The notes below the pieces were generated by a model. That model searched no databases, had not been told where the DNA came from, and saw nothing but the letters and a program-made list of their open reading frames with translations. From Croceicoccus sp. (GTDB taxonomy: Bacteria > Pseudomonadota > Alphaproteobacteria > Sphingomonadales > Sphingomonadaceae): a stretch of DNA of 64,000 nt. Both the position numbers and the translations under genes were made by a program. Location: assembly GCA_002694745.1 (NCBI GenBank), contig NZMY01000002.1:1-64000 (forward strand). Reading direction: 5' to 3'. Of this stretch, positions 17,712 through 25,009 are shown piece after piece (within the stretch, counting starts at the first letter, position 1; each line of letters begins with the position of its first letter).

Positions 17712-18455
17712 CTAATCATCGCCGACTTGCATGGCGGCATTGAGCTGGCCGAGCGCCTGCGCCTTGAGCTGGTGAACACGCGGAATGCTGACTTCCAGTA
17801 CCTGCGCGATTTCCGACAGGTTGAGTTCCTCGACGAAATAGAGCTGAACCACCAGCTGAAGCCGTTCGGAAAGCGAGCCGATCGCGACCGAAAGACGGTT
17901 CGACTGTTCCGCTGCGACCATTTCGTCATCGGCATCGGGCGCGTCGTCCGCAAAGGCGCTATTGCTGTCGGAATAGCACAGGTCGATGGGGTCGAACCGC
18001 ATAGGTTGGCTGCTGCACCGCATGGCGGAAAGCGTCTGTGCGTCCATGCCCATGGCATCAGCCACTTCGGCCTCGCCGGGTGTCCGTCCGAGCACCGCAG
18101 CCAGCCTTTGCGTCTCGCTCTCGATCTCGCGCCGCTTCCGCGCCGCCGTTCGCGTCGTCGGGGCCTCCCGCCGGATAAGGTCGAACATCGCCCCACGCAC
18201 GCGCGTCTTGGCATAGGCGGCAAAAGCGTGATCGCCTTGCCCCTGGTGCCGCTGGATACATTCGGTGAGCGCCATAAGGCCCGCCTGCACCAGATCCTCC
18301 ACCTCCATGCCCGGCCGGCCGCTTCCATAGGCATGCCAGGCGAGCCGTTTGACCATCGGCATGAACTTCCTGATCAGCTCTGCAGGGGTGCTGCCATAGG
18401 CGACACGCGCCTGTGCGCGGTCAGGATACGAAAAAGCGGAATGATCGTGCTTCAC
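17712..18455 (-). CDS. fliA: Flagellar sigma-28 factor FliA
   Basis: This 247-residue protein has sigma-70-type regions 2, 3 and 4 without region 1: MVKRLAWHAYGSGRPGMEVEDLVQAGLMAL and FAAYAKTRVRGAMFDLIRR (region 2), ESETQRLAAVLGRTPGEAEVADAMG (region 3), and VVQLYFVEELNLSEIAQVLEVSIPRVHQL (region 4). It directs RNA polymerase to late flagellar promoters and is held inactive by FlgM. It is the last gene of the lytic transglycosylase-flhA-fliA operon, with a four-base overlap with flhA. A sigma-54 promoter at 21427-21442 should therefore put FliA under sigma-54 control. Confidence 0.95.
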   Translation of the reverse strand: MKHDHSAFSYPDRAQARVAYGSTPAELIRKFMPMVKRLAWHAYGSGRPGMEVEDLVQAGLMALTECIQRHQGQGDHAFAAYAKTRVRGAMFDLIRREAPTTRTAARKRREIESETQRLAAVLGRTPGEAEVADAMGMDAQTLSAMRCSSQPMRFDPIDLCYSDSNSAFADDAPDADDEMVAAEQSNRLSVAIGSLSERLQLVVQLYFVEELNLSEIAQVLEVSIPRVHQLKAQALGQLNAAMQVGDD

Positions 18456-20560
18456 GCGGCCATCTCCATGGGGGTTTCGGTTTCAGGAATGGCTGCGTCG
18501 GATCCAATGATCTCGATCACCTCGATCGGCTGGCTGGCCGGCAGCTCGCCGATCGAGATGACCACGCATTCGGGGGTCCGCTGACGCACCAGCGAGGCGA
18601 TGGCGCGGCGCGATTGAGGCTGCACCACCAGCGCAGGCGGCAAAGCGCCGGGCCCGCGTTCGTCGACCAGCTGCTTCACCCGCCGCGCGATCGTCGTGGC
18701 AAGGCCGGGTTCGATCACTGGCCAACCGGTCACCGGATCGCGCAGCCCCTGCAGGATGGCGCCTTCCAGCGCGCCGTCCAGCGTGATCACGGGCAGCGAC
18801 CGCGTCGGGGGACAGATCCGCCCTACGATCGTAGCACCAAGATCGGAGCGCACCCTGTCGACAAGCGCTTCGTGTTCCTGCGTGCCCTGTACCGCGCGGG
18901 ACAGGCTGGCGAAGATCGGCAGCGGGTGGCTGATGGCAATGCCATCCTCCAGCAGGCTGCGCAGAACCCGCGTCACCGCGGCAAGCGACAACGGCTGAGG
19001 GTGAAAGGTTTCGACCAGATGTTCCGAGTGCTGCTTCGTCGCTTCCAGCAATTCGCGCACTTCGTCCGGTCCCAGCAGGTCATGCGCCCTTTCGCCGAGG
19101 AGCTGGTTGAGATGCGTCGCTACCACCGTTCCGGGATCGACGACGAGAAACCCGGCGGCCGTAGCATGATCGCGATTGCCTTTATCGATCCACAGCGCGG
19201 GGCAGCCGAAGCTGGGATCGCGGGTCTCCGTGCCCTTCAGGCGATGCGTGGCCGACGCCTCGCCGGTGTCGATGGCGAGCAGGCGGTCGGGCTCTACCGA
19301 CGCGCCGCCCAGTGCCACGCCGCCCAGCATGATCCGATAATCATAAGGCGCCATGTCGAGCGCGTCGCGCAGCCGGAACTGAGGGACGACAAAGCCGAAA
19401 TTGCGCGACAGCTGCTTGCGTACGCCGGTAATACGAGCGATGAGCGGCGATCCCTTTTTCTCGTCGACGAGAGGTACCAGTCCGTAACCCAGTTCGAGGC
19501 TGACCAGCGTCATATCCGACACATCGCCCAGATCGATCCTGTGCGGATCCGCCGGTGCTGCGGCCACCGGTTCGATCGCGGGTTTGTCGGCCCGCTTTTT
19601 CAGACTGCGCGCGAGCCAGAACGCGCCCCCCGCGGCAGGCAGGAAGATCGACTGCGGCATCGCCGGGATCATCCCCACCGCGGCCAGCACCACACCCACC
19701 GGCAGCCAGCTTCGCGGGTCGGCGAACTGGCCGCCAATCTGGCCCGCCAAATCCCGGGCATCCGACACGCGGGTCACGATCACCGCCGCCGCGATCGACA
19801 GCAGCAGTGACGGCACTTGCGCCACCAGCGCGTCACCGATTGCGAGCTGGATGTAGGTCTCTGCCGCCTCGCCGGCGGAGAGCCCGTGGGTGATCATGCC
19901 AAGGCACAGGCCCGCGATGATGTTCACCGCCAGGATCAGCAGCGCCGCGATCGCATCGCCCTTCACGAATTTCGACGCACCGTCCATCGAACCGTAGAAA
20001 TCCGCTTCGGTAGCCACTTCGCGGCGGCGGGCCTTGGCTTCATCGGCGGTCATGATGCCGGCGGCAAGGTCGGCATCGATGGCCATCTGCTTGCCGGGCA
20101 GCGCATCCAGCGTGAAGCGGGCCGAAACCTCGGACACGCGGCCCGCGCCCTTGGTCACGACGACCATGTTGATGATCATCAGGATCAGGAAGACGAAAAT
20201 GCCGACCGCGAAATTGCCGCCGATCAGGAACGCGCCAAACGCCTCGATCACATGGCCTGCCGCCGCACCGCCTTCGTGGCCGTGGACCAGCACGACGCGG
20301 GTGGACGCGACGTTGAGCGCGAGGCGAAGGAGTGTCGCGAATAGCAGGACCGACGGAAAGGACGAGAAATCCAGCGGCTTTTGCGCATTCATCGCCGCCA
20401 TCAAAACGGCGACCGAAAGCGCGATGTTCAGCACGAAGGAGATGTCGAGCAGGATCGCAGGAACCGGAACGATCATCAGCAGCATCAGGGCGATGATGCC
20501 GCCCGGCAGCGCCATGGCGGCCAGGTCCGCTTTGCGCCTTGCGCTTCCTGCGGCGGTCAC
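18452..20560 (-). CDS. flhA: Flagellar type III export apparatus protein FlhA
   Basis: This 702-residue protein has eight predicted membrane helices in the first 320 residues or so and a large cytoplasmic domain after that. The FHIPEP signature region is present as INMVVVTKGAGRVSEVSARF followed by LDALPGKQMAIDADL. FlhA forms the nonameric export ring that receives chaperone-substrate complexes. Its start overlaps the upstream lytic transglycosylase stop by four bases, and its stop overlaps the fliA start by four. Length and layout are normal for the family. Confidence 0.96.
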   Translation of the reverse strand: MTAAGSARRKADLAAMALPGGIIALMLLMIVPVPAILLDISFVLNIALSVAVLMAAMNAQKPLDFSSFPSVLLFATLLRLALNVASTRVVLVHGHEGGAAAGHVIEAFGAFLIGGNFAVGIFVFLILMIINMVVVTKGAGRVSEVSARFTLDALPGKQMAIDADLAAGIMTADEAKARRREVATEADFYGSMDGASKFVKGDAIAALLILAVNIIAGLCLGMITHGLSAGEAAETYIQLAIGDALVAQVPSLLLSIAAAVIVTRVSDARDLAGQIGGQFADPRSWLPVGVVLAAVGMIPAMPQSIFLPAAGGAFWLARSLKKRADKPAIEPVAAAPADPHRIDLGDVSDMTLVSLELGYGLVPLVDEKKGSPLIARITGVRKQLSRNFGFVVPQFRLRDALDMAPYDYRIMLGGVALGGASVEPDRLLAIDTGEASATHRLKGTETRDPSFGCPALWIDKGNRDHATAAGFLVVDPGTVVATHLNQLLGERAHDLLGPDEVRELLEATKQHSEHLVETFHPQPLSLAAVTRVLRSLLEDGIAISHPLPIFASLSRAVQGTQEHEALVDRVRSDLGATIVGRICPPTRSLPVITLDGALEGAILQGLRDPVTGWPVIEPGLATTIARRVKQLVDERGPGALPPALVVQPQSRRAIASLVRQRTPECVVISIGELPASQPIEVIEIIGSDAAIPETETPMEMAA

Positions 20561-21387
20561 AGGCCGAATCTTTCAAAGCGCGCATAGGCAGCCTTCACCG
20601 CTGGCGGCGCCGCCTGCGGGTTGTTGCCGAACATCGACTGCAGGCTGTCGCTCATCGACCTGCCGCCCGCGATTTGCGTGGTGACCGGCATGGCGCGCGC
20701 TGGCGGCGGGGCGGGAATGCCGCGTTCGACTGGCGGCAAGCCTGCGCCGAGCTCGCCCGTCATCGCGCCTTCGACCTTCGCTTCGATGATGGCCATGACT
20801 TCGGCAAGACTGCGTTCGGTGCCCGATCCGGTGCGGAATATGCCGCGATTGGCCGCGCTGGCCGCGGGCAGCAGGGCGGTTGCCGAGGCATCGGGATTGC
20901 GGGCGAGCGCCGAGATGAAGCGCGTCGCGTCGCCGCTGCCGAGGAAATGGCCGAGATAAAGCTCTGCGGCGTTCGGCTGGCGGCCCAGCGTGCGCATCAT
21001 CTCGTCGCGGTTGTCACCCGCGAGTTCGCCCGCCATCAGGGCCGAGGCGGCAGGGTCATAGCGCAGGCCCATGATGTGGCCCGCCAAGCTGCTGTCGGTG
21101 ATCCGCCCGTTCGCGATGGCGGCGCTGGCCCAGCCCAGCCCGTGCTTTGCACCGTGGCGTTCCAGCGTGGACAGCCAGGTCGCATTGGTGAACTGGAACA
21201 GCCCCGCCGCGCTGGAGGTAGCGGCCTTTGCTTGCGGGTTCAGCGAGGATTCGATCTTGGCCTGCGCCAAGAGGAAATTGAAATCCTCACCGGTGCGTTC
21301 GGCGGCGCGGGCTATGTCGGCGCGTATCGAGGCACCGGTGCCGGCGGGTGCTGGCACATGCGCGGCTGAAACGGGCGGTCCACTCAT
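20557..21387 (-). CDS. Flagellar lytic transglycosylase (SLT domain)
   Basis: This protein of about 276 residues has an SLT/lysozyme-like fold: LLAQAKIESSLNPQA with the catalytic glutamate, then SSAAGLFQFTNATWL. It should open the peptidoglycan for the flagellar rod. The FlgJ protein of this cluster (29388) lacks a muramidase domain, so this protein likely supplies it. There is no classical signal peptide, so export through the flagellar apparatus is possible. A TTG at 21426 would add 13 residues but lies upstream of the predicted sigma-54 transcription start. ATG 21387, with AGGA eight to ten bases before it, is preferred. Confidence 0.85.
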   Translation of the reverse strand: MSGPPVSAAHVPAPAGTGASIRADIARAAERTGEDFNFLLAQAKIESSLNPQAKAATSSAAGLFQFTNATWLSTLERHGAKHGLGWASAAIANGRITDSSLAGHIMGLRYDPAASALMAGELAGDNRDEMMRTLGRQPNAAELYLGHFLGSGDATRFISALARNPDASATALLPAASAANRGIFRTGSGTERSLAEVMAIIEAKVEGAMTGELGAGLPPVERGIPAPPPARAMPVTTQIAGGRSMSDSLQSMFGNNPQAAPPAVKAAYARFERFGL

Positions 21388-21426
21388 CGGGGTCGATCCT
21401 GTCGGTTGTCGTGACAGGATTGACAA

Positions 21427-21442
21427 AGCAATTAGCGTGCCA
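21427..21442 (-). promoter_or_regulatory. Sigma-54 promoter of the lytic transglycosylase-flhA-fliA operon
   Basis: On the minus strand the sequence reads TGGCACG-CTAA-TTGCT, matching the sigma-54 consensus (TGGCACG-N4-TTGCW) with GG and GC ten bases apart. Transcription would start near 21415, about 28 bases before the preferred ATG at 21387. The two boxes are identical to those ahead of flgB. Confidence 0.85.
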
Positions 21443-21460
21443 GTTTCACCTCATGCCGTG

Positions 21461-21787
21461 TCAGGCCCGCATGTCGGCATAGCGTTTCGCGCCGTAAAGG
21501 CGCGGCGATCCACTCAGCATGTCGATCCGCGCGGCGATATTGGCGGCGACCAGATTGCGCATCTGGCGGTTCACCTCGTTCGCGTCGCGGGCGGCGCGGC
21601 TCATCGCACGGCATTCCTCGTCGAACGATGCGAGGTCTGCTTCGTCGAGACGGTCGCACAGGCCCAGCTTGGTGCGGGTCGCTTCGGTGATGGCGTCGAG
21701 GTCGAGACCGGCAATCGCCTGCCGTTCGGTTTCCAGCACGGCAAGCATCTGCCGCAGCGCGTCCTTCAGCCTTGCATTGACGGTCAT
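21461..21787 (-). CDS. flgN: FlgN-like flagellar export chaperone
   Basis: This 108-residue helical protein sits immediately after flgM with a four-base overlap, the usual flgM-flgN arrangement. Two long helices are predicted (LKDALRQMLAVLETERQAIAGLDLDAITEATRTK and a second from about residue 60). FlgN chaperones the hook-filament junction proteins FlgK and FlgL. Sequence identity in this family is low, so the call leans on gene position, size and helical pattern. The frame extends to 22105, but MTVNARLKD at 21787 is the natural start. Confidence 0.75.
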   Translation of the reverse strand: MTVNARLKDALRQMLAVLETERQAIAGLDLDAITEATRTKLGLCDRLDEADLASFDEECRAMSRAARDANEVNRQMRNLVAANIAARIDMLSGSPRLYGAKRYADMRA

Positions 21788-22071
21788 CGTTCGGTCCCTG
21801 TCATGCCGCCCGTGATCCCGATTGCCATCATGGCGTCGGCGATCTTGCGCGGTTCGATGGAATAGGTGCCATCCGCCAATGCCTTGCGTATTTCGGCCAC
21901 GCGGTCCTTGTCGACCGGCGCTTCGCCGACATCGAGCGTTTCGGACATGACGATGCCCGATGTTACCTGCTTTCGCGGTTCGGTCGGGGCGCCTGCCGGT
22001 GCGCGCACGGACGAAAGGCGCGTTTCGCCCGGAATGTGGGGACGGATCGGTCCGATATCGTACGATGCCAT
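21784..22071 (-). CDS. flgM: Anti-sigma-28 factor FlgM
   Basis: This 95-residue protein has a disordered N-terminal half and the conserved C-terminal FliA-binding segment: VDKDRVAEIRKALADGTYSIEPRKIADAMM, which closely follows the FlgM pattern (VRxIRxAIxxGxYxVDxxxIAxxLL). It binds FliA until the hook is complete and is then exported. It overlaps flgN by four bases. A sigma-28-like element lies 32-60 bases upstream, which would give FliA-dependent feedback. Confidence 0.9.
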   Translation of the reverse strand: MASYDIGPIRPHIPGETRLSSVRAPAGAPTEPRKQVTSGIVMSETLDVGEAPVDKDRVAEIRKALADGTYSIEPRKIADAMMAIGITGGMTGTER

Positions 22072-22102
22072 TTCGCGGGTTCCCTAAAAGCGGTCCGAAC
22101 AC

Positions 22103-22130
22103 CATGACGGACGCTGAAAGAGATCTTTAA
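22103..22130 (-). promoter_or_regulatory. Candidate sigma-28-like promoter of flgM-flgN
   Basis: The minus strand reads TTAAA-N12-CGTCCGTCAT. The same TTAAA-N12-C(G/A)(T/G)CCG arrangement precedes fliC and fliD. It resembles the enterobacterial FliA box (TAAA-N15-GCCGATAA), with a spacer about one base shorter. Its distance to the flgM start (about 32 bases) suits a promoter. Confidence 0.45.
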
Positions 22131-22165
22131 GGGCCGCTTGCAAATTGCCCCTGTCCGGTCGGCCC

Positions 22166-22681
22166 CTATCCTGTCGTCAGAGTGACGACACCGGGGCCGG
22201 TGACGCGGGCGCGCATGATGTCGGCGCGGCGATTGCCGGTCATGGCGGGGCGCACCTTGATCCAGTCGCCGACCGCGCCGCTTTCCAGCGCCTCGCCGGG
22301 GCGGGAGATCGAGAAGCCCTGCCCCGCGACCGAGATCGACACCGCATCGCCGCGCTGCACCGCGTCTTGCCGCGCCGCCGCTGCCTGAGCCGCCGGGCGG
22401 GCATGGACGGGCATGTAGAGCCGCCATCCGCCCGCGTCGGGACACTGCAACATGACCGTATCGCGTTGCTCGCTGCGCCAGGCTATGTCGACGGGCACGT
22501 GGCAGGGGCGCAGTTTCAGCCTGCGGTCGAGCGGCTGCATTGCGCCGCCTTCCTCGCCGATCGGCGCGCCGGTGAACTCGGCGATCCGGCGGTCGAGCGC
22601 GGCGAGATCCTGCACATCCTGCGCCGCGGCCGAACCGGGAGCGGACAGGAGCAGGGAGATAAGGGCGTATGCGGAGATCAT
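22166..22681 (-). CDS. flgA: Flagellar P-ring assembly chaperone FlgA
   Basis: FlgA is a periplasmic chaperone needed for FlgI P-ring formation. From ATG 22681 the product is 171 residues with a signal peptide (MISAYALISLLLSAPGSAAAQ). The C-terminal SAF-like domain includes RPGEALESGAVGDWIKVRP and ADIMRARVTGPGVVTL. Start choice: GAAAGG lies eight bases before ATG 22681, whereas in-frame starts at 22735 and 22768 have no such site and spoil the signal peptide. It is a single gene with its own upstream region, unlike clusters where flgA is joined to flgI. Confidence 0.88.
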   Translation of the reverse strand: MISAYALISLLLSAPGSAAAQDVQDLAALDRRIAEFTGAPIGEEGGAMQPLDRRLKLRPCHVPVDIAWRSEQRDTVMLQCPDAGGWRLYMPVHARPAAQAAAARQDAVQRGDAVSISVAGQGFSISRPGEALESGAVGDWIKVRPAMTGNRRADIMRARVTGPGVVTLTTG

Positions 22682-22772
22682 GACAATGGCCTTTCGGGTT
22701 TTGCCATGCTCCTGCAAAGCCCGTGCCAGATGCATCGAACCCGCGCCGAAAAGTGACAAAGGTGACACGTCC

Positions 22773-22785
22773 TACAACGGTTGTA
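22773..22785. promoter_or_regulatory. Inverted repeat upstream of flgA
   Basis: TACAA-CGG-TTGTA forms a 13-base near-palindrome about 90 bases upstream of the preferred flgA start. Two copies of AAAAGTGACA lie nearby at 22750-22759 and 22825-22834. An operator role is possible but unproven. Confidence 0.3.
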
Positions 22786-22901
22786 ACCCGGCCCTGCACC
22801 GCGGAAATGCGCGGGTTTCGGCCCAAAAGTGACAGCAGGGACCTGCGGAGAAATTTCACGCATTTGAAAGAGCAGGAAGGAGCTAACCCGCCGCCTGCCT
22901 G

Positions 22902-22933
22902 TAGGACAGTGAAAACTATAGGACAGTGAAAAC
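22902..22933. repeat. Tandem 15-base direct repeat between flgA and the MotB-like gene
   Basis: TAGGACAGTGAAAAC occurs twice, at 22902-22916 and 22919-22933, separated by TA, immediately after the stop codon of the MotB/ExbD-like gene and upstream of flgA. The near 17-base period suggests either a slippage duplication or paired binding sites on one helix face about 1.6 turns apart. Confidence 0.8.
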
Positions 22934-22939
22934 AGCGAC

Positions 22940-23335
22940 CTAGCCATCATAGGCGAGCACGGCGCTCGGCTGGCCGCCGTCGGGTTGCAGGACGATGCGC
23001 GGGACTGCGCCCGCCGCGACCGCCTGTGCGGCCAGTGCGGCGGCGGCGGACATGGCCGTTTCGGGGTGGGCCGGGTCATAGCCCATGGTGATCTGTAGTC
23101 TCGCGCCCTTGCCCAGCCCTTGCGCGGCGATCCAGTCGGCGATGGGCGGAGCATCGGGCGATGCGCGGTAGATGGCCTGGGGGATAGGGTCGAGATTGGA
23201 CGCGTCGGAGGACTTGCCTCCACCCGCATAGGACGCGGTGACGATGAACAGGATCAGCGCCAGATCGGCGAGCATGATTGCCCAGCCCGCGCCGCCCGCC
23301 TTGGCGTGACCGATCATAGGCAGAGCGGCAGGCAT
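22940..23335 (-). CDS. Small single-helix MotB/ExbD-like protein
   Basis: The 131-residue product has one membrane helix near the N-terminus (about residues 17-36) with an aspartate at its start, D24 in MLADLALILFIVTAS. This is where MotB and ExbD carry the proton-binding aspartate. The rest is periplasmic and only loosely follows the OmpA/MotB pattern (ITMGYDP then an Ala-rich helix); the TD...NxxLSxxRA peptidoglycan signature is missing. Its ATG overlaps the stop of the MotA/TolQ-like gene by one base (TGATG), so the two are surely co-translated. A proton-channel subunit is inferred; function is unproven. Confidence 0.65.
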   Translation of the reverse strand: MPAALPMIGHAKAGGAGWAIMLADLALILFIVTASYAGGGKSSDASNLDPIPQAIYRASPDAPPIADWIAAQGLGKGARLQITMGYDPAHPETAMSAAAALAAQAVAAGAVPRIVLQPDGGQPSAVLAYDG

Positions 23336-23988
23336 CAGGCCGCCTCTGCCGCGTCAGGCAGCGGCAGGGGGTGCACCACCGCGCCTTCCAGCTGCCATGC
23401 GGTCCAGCGCATCAGCTCGTCGCGGGCCTGTTCCTCGGCCTCGCCCGAGCGGCGGATCGCCTCGGCCAGCGGGGTCAGCACCAGCTGCGCCAGCAGCACG
23501 CCGTAGAGCGTGGTCAGCACCGCCCCGGCCAGCGCGGTGTTCATCCCCTGCCCCGGATCGGCGGGCAATTGCGACAGCGCCAGCAAGGTGCCTGCTAGCC
23601 CGAAGGCAGGCGCGTTCTCCGCCGCCATCGCCAGCGTTGCATGGGCGCGGCGGTTGTCGGCCATGCGCAAGGCGCGAAAGCGGGCCATCTGCTTGTGGAA
23701 CAGCGCGATATTGCGCGCATCGACCATCGCCCTGGCTGCCTTCTGGCTGGCACGGTCACGGAAATAATAGGGTTCGGTGCGCACCAGCCCGTCGACGCGC
23801 ACATCCTGCACCATGCGCGCGAGATCGCTGCGCAGCGCGTCCTCGTCGAATTCGCGCGTCGCCAGATGGCGCACGGTGGCGATCGTCGCGCGGCATTCGC
23901 CCAGCCCTGCACGCAGCAAGGTCGCCAGCGCCGTGCCGCCAATGACGACGGCGGCGGACAGGGGATCGACAAGCGCGCTGAAATCCAT
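23335..23988 (-). CDS. MotA/TolQ/ExbB-family proton channel-like protein
   Basis: The product of about 217 residues carries the MotA pattern in shortened form: the first helix SALVDPLSAAVVIGGTALATLL, a cytoplasmic region, then ENAPAFGLAGTLLALSQL and LAGAVLTTLYGVLLAQLVLTPLAEAI, which match MotA helices three and four including the proline in AP. A canonical motA lies at 31966, so this is a second, divergent channel subunit. ATG 23988 gives a family-like start; the frame runs to 24189 with an unlikely basic extension. It is divergent from flgB across a 263-base regulatory region. Confidence 0.75.
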   Translation of the reverse strand: MDFSALVDPLSAAVVIGGTALATLLRAGLGECRATIATVRHLATREFDEDALRSDLARMVQDVRVDGLVRTEPYYFRDRASQKAARAMVDARNIALFHKQMARFRALRMADNRRAHATLAMAAENAPAFGLAGTLLALSQLPADPGQGMNTALAGAVLTTLYGVLLAQLVLTPLAEAIRRSGEAEEQARDELMRWTAWQLEGAVVHPLPLPDAAEAA

Positions 23989-24081
23989 CGAAGAATGCTG
24001 CCCTCTGCCGGCGTGGTGACTCATCGGTCGTGACGGGCAAGACGGATCGCGCGGCGATTTTTTCAGAGGGGCCGCGTTTTG

Positions 24082-24130
24082 CGGCAATGCCAGCGGCAAG
24101 ATGTTGCCGCGCGTTTGCCGCCGCTTGCCG
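24082..24130. promoter_or_regulatory. Phased CGGCAA/TTGCCG hexamers: likely enhancer for the FlbD-like activator
   Basis: CGGCAA occurs at 24082 and 24094 and its complement TTGCCG at 24104, 24115 and 24125. Spacings of 12, 10, 11 and 10 bases put all five on one DNA face. The second and third form a perfect palindrome CGGCAA-GATG-TTGCCG. The block is centred about 100 bases upstream of the expected start of the flgB sigma-54 promoter, the normal distance for a bacterial enhancer. Confidence 0.7.
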
Positions 24131-24183
24131 CTTCGCCCCGCGCGAACGGTGCAAGCCGCGGTTTTCCTGCCATTCTTGGCAAT

Positions 24184-24199
24184 TGGCACGGCTCTTGCT
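24184..24199 (+). promoter_or_regulatory. Sigma-54 promoter of the flgB operon
   Basis: TGGCACG-GCTC-TTGCT matches the sigma-54 consensus at every conserved position, with GG (24185-24186) and GC (24197-24198) ten bases apart. Transcription should begin near 24210, leaving a leader of about 40 bases with AGGAAAGG ahead of the flgB ATG. Confidence 0.9.
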
Positions 24200-24251
24200 T
24201 TTACCCCTTGCGAGATAGGCGAAATCTTTCGCAGCAGGAAAGGCAGGGATC

Positions 24252-24599
24252 ATGCCCGGCGATTTATTCGGAATTCATGGGGCCGCGCTGCAATTGCGTT
24301 CGCAGCGCATGGGCGTGCTGGCGTCGAACATCGCCAATGCCGGAACCCCCGGATACAAGGCGCGCGACATCGACGTCACCGCCGCGCTGGCCCGCATGCA
24401 GGGCGGCGGCAGCGTCGACCAGGCCGCAAACGGCGCGACCCTGTTTCGCGTGCCGGTGATCGCCTCTCTCGACGGCAATACGGTCGAGCTGCAGAACGAG
24501 CAGATCGCCTTTTCCGAAAACGCCGTGGGCTATGCCGCCACGCTCGACCTGATCCGCGGACGGGTCGAGACCGTCACCCGCGCCATCCGGGGAGAGTGA
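24252..24599 (+). CDS. flgB: Flagellar basal-body rod protein FlgB
   Basis: This 115-residue proximal rod protein has the N-terminal rod motif as QLRSQRMGVLASNIANAGTPGYKARD. The C-terminal helix (FSENAVGYAATLDLIRGRVETVTRAI) is typical of rod proteins. It is the first gene of the long plus-strand flg operon behind a sigma-54 promoter. The ATG at 24252 follows AGGAAAGG. Its stop lies two bases before flgC. Confidence 0.95.
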   Translation: MPGDLFGIHGAALQLRSQRMGVLASNIANAGTPGYKARDIDVTAALARMQGGGSVDQAANGATLFRVPVIASLDGNTVELQNEQIAFSENAVGYAATLDLIRGRVETVTRAIRGE

Positions 24600-24601
24600 G
24601 C

Positions 24602-25009
24602 ATGGCCGACCGTCCCTTGAATGCCTTCTCCCTCGCCCAGCGCGGCATGTCGGCGCAGATGGTGCGCATGAACGCGGCGGCATCGAACCTTGCCAATGCC
24701 GGTTCGGTCGCCGCCAGCGAGGGCGAGGCCTATCGCCCCGTGCGCGCCGTGTTCGCCGAGGATCTCGACCGCGCGAGCGGCCAGTCGACCGTGCGCGTCC
24801 GCTCGGTCGTGCGCGAGAATACTGCACCCACCCGCCGCTACGAACCCGGCCACCCGCTGGCCGACGCCAATGGCGAGGTCTGGGTGTCGCCCGTCGATGA
24901 GAATGCCGAGATGGTCGAGATGCTGGAAGCGTCGCGCCAGTACCAAAACATCGTCGAGGCCCTTTCCACCACCAAGCAGCTGATGCTCGACACGATGAGG
25001 CTCAAATGA
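24602..25009 (+). CDS. flgC: Flagellar basal-body rod protein FlgC
   Basis: This 135-residue proximal rod protein shows the SNLANAGSVAASEGEAYRP motif near the N-terminus. It ends with the conserved VDENAEMVEMLEASRQYQNIVEALSTTKQLM helix. Its ATG follows the flgB stop after two bases, and its stop overlaps flgD by four bases, so translation is coupled. The frame is open further upstream, but only the ATG at 24602 gives a FlgC-like N-terminus. Confidence 0.95.
   Translation: MADRPLNAFSLAQRGMSAQMVRMNAAASNLANAGSVAASEGEAYRPVRAVFAEDLDRASGQSTVRVRSVVRENTAPTRRYEPGHPLADANGEVWVSPVDENAEMVEMLEASRQYQNIVEALSTTKQLMLDTMRLK

Noticed and set aside
21709-21744. Two CGGCAA hexamers inside flgN, upstream of the second sigma-54 promoter
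   Set aside because: Only two copies, 30 bases apart and over 260 bases from the promoter; expected by chance in GC-rich coding DNA.
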